Origin: Liquidambar formosana
Taxonomy: Eukaryota > Streptophyta > Magnoliopsida > Saxifragales > Altingiaceae
Length of the DNA: 64,000 nucleotides
Direction of reading: 5' to 3'
Assembly: GCA_039720395.1 (NCBI GenBank)
Contig: CM077827.1
Coordinates: 18,518,616 to 18,582,615, forward strand
Below the pieces are notes generated by a model. It was not told where the DNA came from. It searched no databases and saw only the letters and a list, made by a program, of their open reading frames with translations. A program made the translations under genes and the position numbers. Each line of letters begins with the position of its first letter. Positions within the stretch are counted from its first letter, which is position 1. Positions 9,754 to 18,634 of the stretch are shown one piece after another.

Positions 9754-11816
9754 CAGATTATGAGGTGAAGTACAACGCCATAGAGAAGGCTTGTGTGGCT
9801 TTGGTATGGGCAACTCAGAAACTACGTCACTACATGATGTCGTATGAGGTTTTCTTGATAAGCCGAATGGACCCACTGAAGTACCTGATAGAAAGGCCGG
9901 TCTTGTCCTACAGAACTGCCCGATGGTCAATTCTTCTCAATGAATTTGACATAAAGTATGTAACACAGAAGTCAGTGAAAGGAAGTGTCATTGCAGATTA
10001 CTTGGCTAGCTGCCCTGTGGCGTCATCAGAACAATTTAATGATAAATTCCCCGATGAGGATGTCCTGGAGATTGGAAAGAAGGTCTGGAAGGTATACTTT
10101 GATGGAGCTGCAAATAAGAGAGGGTATGGGATAGGAGTCCTACTGGTTTCACCTGAAGAAGCATTCACACCCTTGGCGGTTAAGTTAGGGTTTGAAGCAA
10201 CCAACAACATTGCTGAGTATGAAGCCTGCATCCTTGCGTTGGAAGCCGCACTAGAATTGGGGATCAAAGAGTTGGAGGTTTTCGGAGATTCAGCACTAAT
10301 TATCTGCCAGATAAAGGGAGAGTGGAAGACTCGTGATGAAAAGCTGCTGCCATATCATGCTTACTTAGGAGCCTTGACTAAGGAATTTGTGGAAATAGAG
10401 TTCAATTATTTGTCAAGAAATAAGAATCAGTTCGCCGATGCTTTGGCAACTCTAGCTTCCATGGTGGAAATCCCGGATGGTGGGAATGTAAAACCGTTGG
10501 TGATAGAATGCAGAGAAAAACCTGTGTATTGCTGCTCTATTCGAGAAGGAGAAGTGAAAGATGGCCATCCTTGGTACTATGACATCATGAAATTCATCGA
10601 GGAAAGGGAGTATCCTGAAGGAGCATCCCGCATTGATAGGAGAACACTAAGGAGGTTAGCAAGTCACTATGTTTTGTGTGGAGGAAAGCTATACCGGAGG
10701 TCATACGACGGGGTCCATCTGTTGTGTGTCACCGAGGAAGAAGCCGAACGTCTTGTTAGTGAAATCCATGAAGGAGTTGGAGCACCGCACATGAATGGTT
10801 ATATGCTAGCTAAGAAGATCATGAGGTTGGGTTACTATTGGTCTACAATGGAGAGAGATTGCCATGCACATGTTAAGAAGTGTCACAAATGTCAAGTCTT
10901 TGCTAATGGACAACACTTGCCTTCCATGCCTTTGACAAGCATGTCGTCGCCTTGGCCGTTTGCAGTGTGGGGAATAGATATAATTGGGCAGATTAAGCCG
11001 AAAGCCTCCAATGGGCATGAATACATCTTGGTAGCTATCGATTACTTCACTAAGTGGGTAGAGGCAGCATCCTTCAAGACCTTGAATGCCAAGAAGGTAG
11101 CACAGTTCATACAGCTCAACATTATCTACAGGTATGGGGTACCCCAGGAGATTATTTCAGACAATGGTCAGCACTTTCAGAAAGAAACCAAGGAGCTTTT
11201 GCAGAAATACAACATAGTGCACCATTTATCCTCCCCTTATCGCCCGCAGACTAATGGAGCAGTGGAGGCCGCCAACAAGAATGTTAAGAAGATACTACAG
11301 AAAACAGCTGACACCTACACTGATTGGCATGAGAAGTTGTCATTAGCCTTGTGGGGCTATAGAACATCCGTAAGATCGTCAACAGGGGCTACCCCTTATT
11401 CCTTGGTGTATGGGATGGAGGCTGTTTTGCCTATTGAGTTGGAGGTACCGTCATTACGGGTTGCTGTGGAAAGTCAGATAGCAGAAGCAGATTGGGTTAA
11501 GAACCGTTATGATGAGCTGGCATTGCTCGATGAAAGGCAATTGAGGGCCTTGTATCATGTGCAAGGATATCAGCGAAGGGTTGCAAGAGCATTTAACAAG
11601 CATGTCAAAGACCGAGGTTTGAAGACAGGGGATTTGGTGTTGAAAGAAATCAGAGCTCCAATTTTTGATCCACGAGGGAAGTTCAAGCCAAGTTGGGGTG
11701 GCCCGTATGTTATCAAGGAGATATTGCCAGCAGGAGCTGTTCGCCTCATGGATTTAGATGGAATTGAGTTCGCTCGTCCTACCAATTTGGATCAATTGAA
11801 GAAGTATTATGTGTAA
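9750..11816 (+). CDS. pol: Pol C-terminal part: RNase H domains and integrase (element A)
   Basis: The 688-codon ORF overlaps the preceding one by four bases (ATGA). It begins inside the first RNase H (residues 1-90). A second, archaeal-type RNase H follows with acidic residues D118, E156, D180 and D230; a dual RNase H is characteristic of Tat elements. Integrase follows: zinc-binding H340, H347, C378 and C381, then catalytic D410, D471 and E506 (34 residues between the last two). The C-terminal part includes GPYVIKEILPAGAVRLMD. The first Met is probably not a real start; the ORF is a frame-shifted continuation of RT. Either a programmed shift or a disabling deletion is possible, and comparison with C and D favours deletion. 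Confidence 0.9.
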   Translation: MTDYEVKYNAIEKACVALVWATQKLRHYMMSYEVFLISRMDPLKYLIERPVLSYRTARWSILLNEFDIKYVTQKSVKGSVIADYLASCPVASSEQFNDKFPDEDVLEIGKKVWKVYFDGAANKRGYGIGVLLVSPEEAFTPLAVKLGFEATNNIAEYEACILALEAALELGIKELEVFGDSALIICQIKGEWKTRDEKLLPYHAYLGALTKEFVEIEFNYLSRNKNQFADALATLASMVEIPDGGNVKPLVIECREKPVYCCSIREGEVKDGHPWYYDIMKFIEEREYPEGASRIDRRTLRRLASHYVLCGGKLYRRSYDGVHLLCVTEEEAERLVSEIHEGVGAPHMNGYMLAKKIMRLGYYWSTMERDCHAHVKKCHKCQVFANGQHLPSMPLTSMSSPWPFAVWGIDIIGQIKPKASNGHEYILVAIDYFTKWVEAASFKTLNAKKVAQFIQLNIIYRYGVPQEIISDNGQHFQKETKELLQKYNIVHHLSSPYRPQTNGAVEAANKNVKKILQKTADTYTDWHEKLSLALWGYRTSVRSSTGATPYSLVYGMEAVLPIELEVPSLRVAVESQIAEADWVKNRYDELALLDERQLRALYHVQGYQRRVARAFNKHVKDRGLKTGDLVLKEIRAPIFDPRGKFKPSWGGPYVIKEILPAGAVRLMDLDGIEFARPTNLDQLKKYYV

Positions 11817-12190
11817 GGCCTGCTAGGTTGAAAACCCATAAGGGCGGCCTAGGCAAAAGTTAAGGCATTTGAACTACGAGGGCCTGATTCCCCATTCCTT
11901 AAAAAAAAAAAAAAAAAAGAGAACAGAAAAAAGAAAAGAAAAAGAAACAAAAAAAGAAAAAAAAAGAGAAAAATGAAAAAAAAAAGAAAAAAATTTTTGA
12001 AAAAAGGATAGGGATACGTAGGCAGCCCATAAAGTTACCTTGGGTGCGGTCCAAACAACACCACAACAACAAATCTCAAAATTGAATTATTATTGGCAAT
12101 TCATTTAGAACTAATTGATTGACATAGCAATTTATTGATGTTAGATAAAGAACTATTGACATGCCATAGATAACCTATTTCTAAAAGTCT
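11817..12190 (+). other. Convergent spacer with long purine tract
   Basis: The region lies between the 3' ends of pol (plus) and aORF1 (minus). Positions 11900-11997 are almost pure A/G on the sense strand. A block at about 12009-12050 (tacgtaggcagcccataaag, then gggtgcggtcc) is closely matched in element C near 56933-56975. The tract could be an internal polypurine tract or simply A-rich spacer. No gene is visible. Confidence 0.6.
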
Positions 12191-13477
12191 TCAAGTCTTT
12201 TTGTTTTTCTTCAGAGTCTCTTGGTTTGCTTTCTGCTCCTTTCTTTCAAGTCTTCGCTTCTTTCGTAAGTCATGAGCATGTGTTGCTTCCACTGCTTCCA
12301 GAATGTCTTCCCTGCAAAACCCAAGTCTTGTGTCCTTGATAAGGTCATAAATCCTTTCCCTGCGTATGGTTTCTCTTTCACCTAAGCTATTCTTCAACCA
12401 TGTCTTGTATTCAGGGCTCATGACATAAGGCCCATCAGTGTTCTCAACTCGAGTCAGTTTCAGTTGGTCAGTCCATCTAGTCTTGGCCCACTTAACTATT
12501 GTGGGGCCCACAGGTTCAACAGAATAATCAAATACCACAGAAGTAGGTATGGTTTGCATGGCACCCATTTGACGAAGGATTCTTGAAGTCCAATAGAATG
12601 AAGTTGATCTCAACCCTATGAGCTTGACCATAGCACACCCAGAAGTTCGAAGAAGAATTTGTTCCTTGCATCCCCATGTGGAGACAAACCACCTGATGTT
12701 TCGCCATGAGAGAGTTTGGAAGTAGCCCAACCATTCCCTCAAAGAAAACTGACCAGGAAGTTCAACTCGACGGCAACAATAATGTTGGGGTTTGTATGGA
12801 TTAATGGTGGTAGGAGATAAGAAATTAAGCCTTTCAAGAAGCCACATCTGCAGTAGAATGGGGCTCCCTCCTAATGGGGCTTGTGGGTTATCATGAACTT
12901 TGTCTAAACTATTGAGGGTTTCAGCTAGCACCATGGGAATCAGGTTGTTATGTTCAAGAAGAAAAGGGATCAGTTCACAAATTTGAATAGGGACATAGAG
13001 AGTCCCCGTGGAGATAAGGAAGCGACCAACCAAGCAGAAAGCAAGAGCATGTTGAGTAGGAAGGTTGAAATCCAAGGTACCTTTGCTATCATGAGCCAAG
13101 AAGGAAGTTGCTATTTCCATGAGATTCACCTTATGATCCTTCACAAATATGGAGGCCTCTTGTTGAGAAATCCCAAGGAAGTTGGAGAAGGAAATCAGGT
13201 AACTTGAGCGAGGAGTAGGGAGGATGAAAGGTCCCACAGGTGAAACTCCATACAAGGCGCAGAATTCCTCCATTGTTGGGCATAGTTCTTCATAGTTGAA
13301 GCGGAATACATGAAGTTGGGGATCCCAAAAATATGTAGCAGCAGTAAGAAGAGTGGTTTCAAGCTTCACATGCATCAAAGAAAACAACGGATCCAGGCAG
13401 TAGCGCTTGAACTCCTTCCTTGCCTCCGCACTCATAACCTTCAGAAAATCACTCAAGAGTTTGTCTAGGGCTTCCAT
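12191..13477 (-). CDS. aORF1 of element A: PMD-like protein encoded antisense to pol
   Basis: The single-exon ORF of 428 codons starts at 13477, about 50 bp downstream of a TATA box. Residues near 50-80 hold FWDP, HVFRFNYEELCPTMEEF and LYGV. These have counterparts in element B's aORF1 and in element C, and resemble the start of TE-associated plant mobile domains. The last 30 residues are very rich in Lys and Arg (LRKKRRLERK), suggesting nuclear targeting. It starts antisense to the element transcript and converges on pol. Biochemical role unknown. The same gene in B has an intron at the position corresponding to its LLQ/MWLLERL site; here that position is continuous. Antisense ORFs are reported in Tat/Retand elements, and an intact frame in a young copy suggests recent selection. 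Confidence 0.82.
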   Translation of the reverse strand: MEALDKLLSDFLKVMSAEARKEFKRYCLDPLFSLMHVKLETTLLTAATYFWDPQLHVFRFNYEELCPTMEEFCALYGVSPVGPFILPTPRSSYLISFSNFLGISQQEASIFVKDHKVNLMEIATSFLAHDSKGTLDFNLPTQHALAFCLVGRFLISTGTLYVPIQICELIPFLLEHNNLIPMVLAETLNSLDKVHDNPQAPLGGSPILLQMWLLERLNFLSPTTINPYKPQHYCCRRVELPGQFSLREWLGYFQTLSWRNIRWFVSTWGCKEQILLRTSGCAMVKLIGLRSTSFYWTSRILRQMGAMQTIPTSVVFDYSVEPVGPTIVKWAKTRWTDQLKLTRVENTDGPYVMSPEYKTWLKNSLGERETIRRERIYDLIKDTRLGFCREDILEAVEATHAHDLRKKRRLERKEQKANQETLKKNKKT

Positions 13478-13525
13478 AACTTGCTCTCAATGAATGTTAG
13501 TAGGGTTTGAGACCCCTTGGATGTG

Positions 13526-13700
13526 CTTTTATAGGAAAAAATTCGGAAATCCGTGTTTTGGAAGGTGGAATCCCGTCAAAATAGGAAGTTTCCTAAAATC
13601 AGGCGAAACACCGCTTCGGGCTCGGGTGACCACCCAGGCCTGGGCGGCTAGCCGCCTGGGCCCAGGCGGCTAGCCGCCCAGCCCCAGGTGGTCACCCGAG
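13526..13700 (-). promoter_or_regulatory. aORF1 promoter: TATA box plus 80-bp GC-rich palindrome
   Basis: TATAAAAG on the minus strand (13526-13533) lies about 50 bp before the aORF1 ATG. The palindrome at 13621-13700 has the same 14-bp outer arms and 80-bp length as the LTR module at 1569-1648, with the inner ggcggctagccgcc present twice (13643-13656 and 13665-13678). Confidence 0.75.
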
Positions 13701-13953
13701 GCCGCCGTCTTGTTTCGCCCATTTTTGCCTTGTTATGCCTTCGTTTGGCCCTTTTGTGATGTTTTGACTTTTTTGTGCTTGATTTAAGCCCATTTTTCAC
13801 ACAATACAAGATCATATCATTGCAATAAAGTTCAAACATAGATTCATCAAGTATCCATAATAGGAGTTCAAGGTTGGGAATTGAAATTCCTAATTAATAC
13901 ATAACAAGATAGATAGAAAGGTTCCAACATTCCTAACAAGAGGTGAGTGAAAC

Positions 13954-16612
13954 TCAATGATTTCCCGAGGGCCTTCTCTTTCGACTTGGCCCAGCTCCAT
14001 CATGCCCTGAACGAGGTGCTCTAGAAGGGGGCATATCCTGTGGTGGATTAGACGATGATGCCTGTTGCAAACAAAGATAATGAGTTAGGAGGGTAATGGT
14101 GCCAATCCTAGTTGAAAGCTAATAAGATGATCACTCACTTGGGGATTTAAGCGTGCTTCCAGAACTGAGTTCTCTAAACTCATTCGCACAAGATCCCTCC
14201 TCAATCCTTCATTGAGTTCGATGCATTCCTGGGCATACTCCCGTGGAACCTAGGAAAGTATAAACATGGTTAACAATAATGAAAGAATCCAATTCCTAGA
14301 AGATAAGAGTTTAGAACTCACATTCTCATAATATGGATCGATCTTGGGATATTCATCGAATGGTGGATGGGTAATGTCAGTCTTCACAAATTTTGTCCCA
14401 CTGCACAAGTTCACATACCAATTTAGTTGTGGGAGGGGTGGAGGTTGATTTCCTTCAAGGTCCTCATCCTCGTCATTGTAAGTCATCCCAGTGGCAGATC
14501 CAACTGTGGAGCTGTGTCCCCTTGCCCGTCGGCCCTGAAATTCAAATACTTGTCAAATGGAGTCTTTCTTATAATCTTAAAAAGAGTTTAAGAGTATGGG
14601 GGAGCTCACCCCTTGAGGTGGGAGACCAGTGACCCTAGGATTCATCAGATATTGTCGACAAAAGGCAGTGTATTCTATGCGAGGGGAGGTGAATCCCTCA
14701 GCATCCCAACCCCTCAGAGCTTCTTCTAGTTCATCACCCACTAGGTGGCTAGTGTGCCTCATGTTCTCTGGTGGCATGGAAGGTGTCACAGCTGCATTCA
14801 TATTTCCATGGACTTGTCTCAGGGCTCGTTCCCCAAGATACCAGCATCTACCTGTGGGGCCTTCAAAAAGGACCCTTTTGCTTGTCAACTCCAAACAAGA
14901 GGAGTACTTCTCAGGTAGCCTATGCTCCCACAACCTCCATGGATCCCATTCCACCTGTTGAGTTTGAAATGAGAAATGAAAGAAAAAGATAAAAAGATAA
15001 AGAGAAAAAAAGATTCTACCATATCAACAGTCAAGCTGGCAAGATATGCCCTTGCATGGGCATAATCATGTCGATTGGAGGCTCTTGTAGCCAAGCAAGA
15101 TGGAGCATAATTCTGAAGGATGGGCCATGACATGGCATCACTAGCAAGAGTTGGGCGACACATGTTCAGGTACTCGTAGTACCATATCTGTGGAAAATCA
15201 AAAATATAGAGGAAATCATGTATGTGTTAAGTTTCGGGAAATAATAGAGAATTGAATGTTCTTTGTTACCTCCCAAACGAAAGGAAGTCCCCCAAAGTTC
15301 TTTGCAACTCCTCGGGACATGTCAGTCATGGAGCGATACATGTTTGCGAAAGCAGCTCCACCCCAATTGTATCTCCCAATTTTGTTCACATCTTCCATGC
15401 TAGCTAGCAACTCAAGTCGAGCCATGTCATTGGTGCCCGCAAAGAAGGTGCATGAAATCATGTAGAGCAAGAAAGCTCTCACAATGTATTGGGGATTCGT
15501 CCCCTCACTCTCTTCTTCAGTGGCAAAGGTGTTGTAGAGCCAAGTACGGCGCACACCTTTTGGGCTTAATTCCGCTTCAACCCCAAGTAGAGCTACTATG
15601 TAGTTTTGATCCATGTTGGCATGTTCATAGTAGTCCAAGCGCTTGCCTTTCAAGCTCAACCCAGTTATCATGGTGAAGTCCTTAGGAGTCATGGTCATCT
15701 CCCCGAAGCTAAAATGGAAAGTGTTGGTGGTGTCCCACCATAGCTCAGTCAAGGCAAATAATGCTTGCCTATCCCATTGCTCATTCCATAGAGCATCTAG
15801 GAAGGGCCCAAAACCCGCCTTCTTTATTATCTTGCGAGCACGTGGTTGGGCATGTTCCATATATCTCCACCATGAGATGAGCCCCTTTATTGATGTCCTT
15901 GTACGGAGACTTTGGAAGTCGGGCTATGTCAAAAGATTGTGCATTGAGTTAGCATTGAAAACATAGAGATATTGGGCATGCATTGGTAATCGATTTCAAA
16001 TAGTTTTCCAAAAGTTTTAAAATATGGGTTTTGATTCATGAAATGAATTAGAAATGAATGCCCATGACTTTGTGTATTCAAATTCATTGGTTTCGTAAGG
16101 ATTGAACATGTTTTTGCCTTTCGGGCATTTTATCGAACACTTGGTGTGTAACTTGTTTTCAAGCATTGAAATGAAAGATTTTTGTATATCAAATCCTTGC
16201 CAAAACCATATGACTTGGTTCTACAATGCAAACCAATTGATTTTTCAAGAATTGAACATGTTTTTGTCTCTTTGGCATTTTATCAAACACTTGGTGGGCA
16301 TCTTTTCTCAAGCATTGGGAAACAAGCTTTTCGCACATTCAATCCTTGCCAAATCAATGAACTTGGCTTAACAATGATAGAAACAATCAAAAGAAGATCA
16401 TGGGAATGCATTTTATCCAATAGAAATCAAAATTTCATGATAAACATGTTAAGTTGGGAAGAACTAACCTCATGTTGGGAATGGAGGTAGGAGAGATGCT
16501 TCTTAGGTTCAAGCAACACCTTGTCTTGGGATGCATCATAGATTGGTGCCTTGTATGTATTCTTGATCACATAATATGGATACTTGATGTTGGAATCATT
16601 GCTAGAAGCCAT
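13954..16612 (-). CDS. aORF2 of element A: seven-exon plant mobile domain protein
   Basis: Exons read 5' to 3' on the minus strand are 16612-16469, 15923-15270, 15187-15020, 14954-14610, 14534-14322, 14249-14139 and 14061-13954. All introns are GT-AG and phase 0, giving 580 residues with no internal stop. Exon 2 carries the PMD core, including SLRTRTSIKG, TNTFHFSFGEMTMT, ITGLSLKG and the GG...MYRSM stretch near its end. The C-terminal exons are acidic (DEDEDLEG), proline-rich and end basic (SRKRRPSG). Host PMD proteins MAIN and MAIL1 are nuclear and affect TE silencing, meristems and splicing; whether this copy does anything similar is unknown. Element B carries the same gene. Introns persist because the gene is antisense to the reverse-transcribed RNA. 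Confidence 0.8.
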
Positions 16613-16873
16613 TGTTGGTGGTTGAGCTTGTATGTGAGAAAAATGGGTTTGATAAGAAAGATGATGAATTTGATCTTGCAACTTGATGATTGATGCTTGT
16701 TTTTGTTGTTGAATGACTTGTTCTTGATGCTATTTCATGCACACAACTTGAATTGCAAGTGAAACTTTGAATGAGAATATGTATGTGAGTATTGGGAGAG
16801 GATGGAGTGAGTTCTAGAGAGAGAAGCTCTCTATTTTCGAGCTTGGAGGCTTGAATGCACAAATGGGGAGTCA

Positions 16874-16985
16874 AGGGTTTAAAAACCCTCAAACTGGGCA
16901 GCACCAGCCTCGGGTAACCGCCCAGCATGGGGCGGCAAGCCGCCTGGGCTTGGGCGGCAAGCCACCAGCAGCCAGGTGGTCACCC
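16874..16985 (-). promoter_or_regulatory. aORF2 upstream region: diverged GC-rich palindrome
   Basis: The block at 16909-16985 is a diverged copy of the 80-bp module: arms cctcgggtaacc and aggtggtcacccc, core ggcggcaagccgcc. A weak TATA-like TTTTTAAA lies at about 16877-16887, some 265 bp before the chosen ATG (16612). Start site uncertain. Confidence 0.5.
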
Positions 16986-17159
16986 CCCCTTGCTCGCTCC
17001 GTTGCGCTCGTTTGGCCTTTGCTCGCCTATTCGCGCTTTTGAACCCTCTTTGAGATGAAATCTCAAGCATGTTTTGAGTTGAAAAATGAATGAATATCTT
17101 GACATTGTTTGACATGAAATGATTTGAATGAGATTGCATTGGTGGCCCTTGTGTGGGCA

Positions 17160-18620
17160 TGGCATGCTAGTAGGGTTGAACAACCCTCTCTATGCATATG
17201 ATTTTTGATCATTAGGGATGAATTCCCTCCTATGTCACTATGATTCTTTGTCATTTGGGATAAAGATACCTTCCCTATTTGCATGTGAATGATTGCTCTC
17301 ATGAGATAATTGTGTCTCCTATATGAGTTGGTGTTTGAGTTGAGGCGTGAATAGCCTCCATGTGAGATGACTTGGTGAACTTGTTGTGTGTTGGTAAGTA
17401 AAAGCTTACCTTTGTCTTGATGACTTAGTGAGAGAAAGATGAAATCTTTCTCATGATTACATGCTTACCCTGATGACTTGAAAGATGCAATCTTTCCCAT
17501 GATTTATGTTGACCTTGATGGTTGGATTATGAGAAGGACGCGATCTTTCTCATGCTATGTGTTCACCTTGAGAGTTTGATATGAGAAGGATGCAATCTTT
17601 CTCATGTCACATGTTTACCTTGATAACTTGAAAGATGCGATCTTTCCCAATGGTATGTGTTTACCCTGATTGAAGGTTGTGACCTTCCTCGTGCTATGTG
17701 ACTACCTTAACAATTGAATGATAACCTTGATGGTTTGAATATGAGAAGGATGTATCTTTCTCATGTTTTGAGATAGCCTGGATGGCTTCCTGTGGTATGT
17801 GTTTACCTTGATTGATTTGAGCAAGAGAAGGATGTGATCTTTCTCGTGTTATGTGATTTACTTTGATATTTCAATGATAACCTTGATGGTTTGAATATGA
17901 GAAGGATGTATCTTTCTCATATTTTGAGATAGCCTTGATGGCATGGTGTTACCTCGTACTATTCGCCAGTTGTCACTGGCAAAGTATGGGAAGACCTTTC
18001 ATCGAACGAAGTTCGGTGTAAGCTATGGATACCTTGTACTGTTCACCAGTTGTCACTGGTACAGTATGGGAAGACCTTTCATCGAACGAAGTTCGATGTA
18101 AGTTATGGATACCTCGTACTATTCGCCAGTTGTCACTGGCATAGTATGGGAAGACCTTTCATCGAACGAAGTTCGATGTAAGCTATGGATACCTCGTATT
18201 ATTCACCAGTTGTCACTGGTGCAGTATGGGATGTGATTACCTTGATAATTGAGTAATAACCTTGACGGTTTGAATATGAGAAGGATGTATCTTTCTCATA
18301 TTTTGGGATGGCCTTGATGGCATAATGTTACCTCGTACCATTCGCCAGTTGTCACTGGCATAGAATTGGAAGACCTTTCATCGAACGAAGTTCGATGTAA
18401 GCTATGGATACCTCATCTTGTTCCCCAGTGAAACTGGTATACAGTATGAGAAGAGTTCTGTAGAACTTATGAAGAGTACCTTTGTGCTTGTGTATGATGA
18501 ATTTGAAGAATTCAATGATATGTTCACCCTCTTTTCCCCAGTGGGTCTTGATGAAATCAATTCCCCAGGCAAAAATGGGTTGTTCTTTTGGTCATTGGCT
18601 TGCAAGTGAAACTTGCTCAC
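17160..18620 (+). repeat. Hairpin array in the 3' spacer of element A
   Basis: Some 20 short inverted repeats follow each other. Examples are agggttg/caaccct (17172-17187), gagaaagat/atctttctc (about 17433), gaaagat/atctttc (about 17483 and 17626), gaaggt/accttc (about 17672), gccagt/actggc (several near 17966-18360) and gcaagt/acttgc (18602-18616). Arms differ between units but stay complementary. A variable 3' UTR with tandem repeats is known for Tat/Ogre elements; the hairpin nature is my observation. No coding capacity seen. Confidence 0.75.
17951..18240 (+). repeat. 80-bp tandem repeat within the hairpin array
   Basis: Units begin at 17951, 18031, 18111 and 18191, exactly 80 bp apart, with a further interrupted copy from about 18329. 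Each contains two inverted repeats: (g/a)ccagt-tgtc-actgg(c/t), and catcgaac-gaa-gttcgatg. Confidence 0.85.
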
Positions 18621-18624
18621 CAAT

Positions 18625-18634
18625 GAGGGGCTTC
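18625..18634 (+). other. Polypurine tract of element A
   Basis: gaggggcttc directly precedes the 3' LTR. The run gagggg is short but conserved in element C, which has the same sequence reverse-complemented at 53243-53252. Confidence 0.65.

Noticed and set aside
13954..16612. A host MAIN/MAIL-type gene interrupted by transposons
   Set aside because: It lies between the LTRs of element A, and the same gene occurs in the same place in element B, so it belongs to the element.
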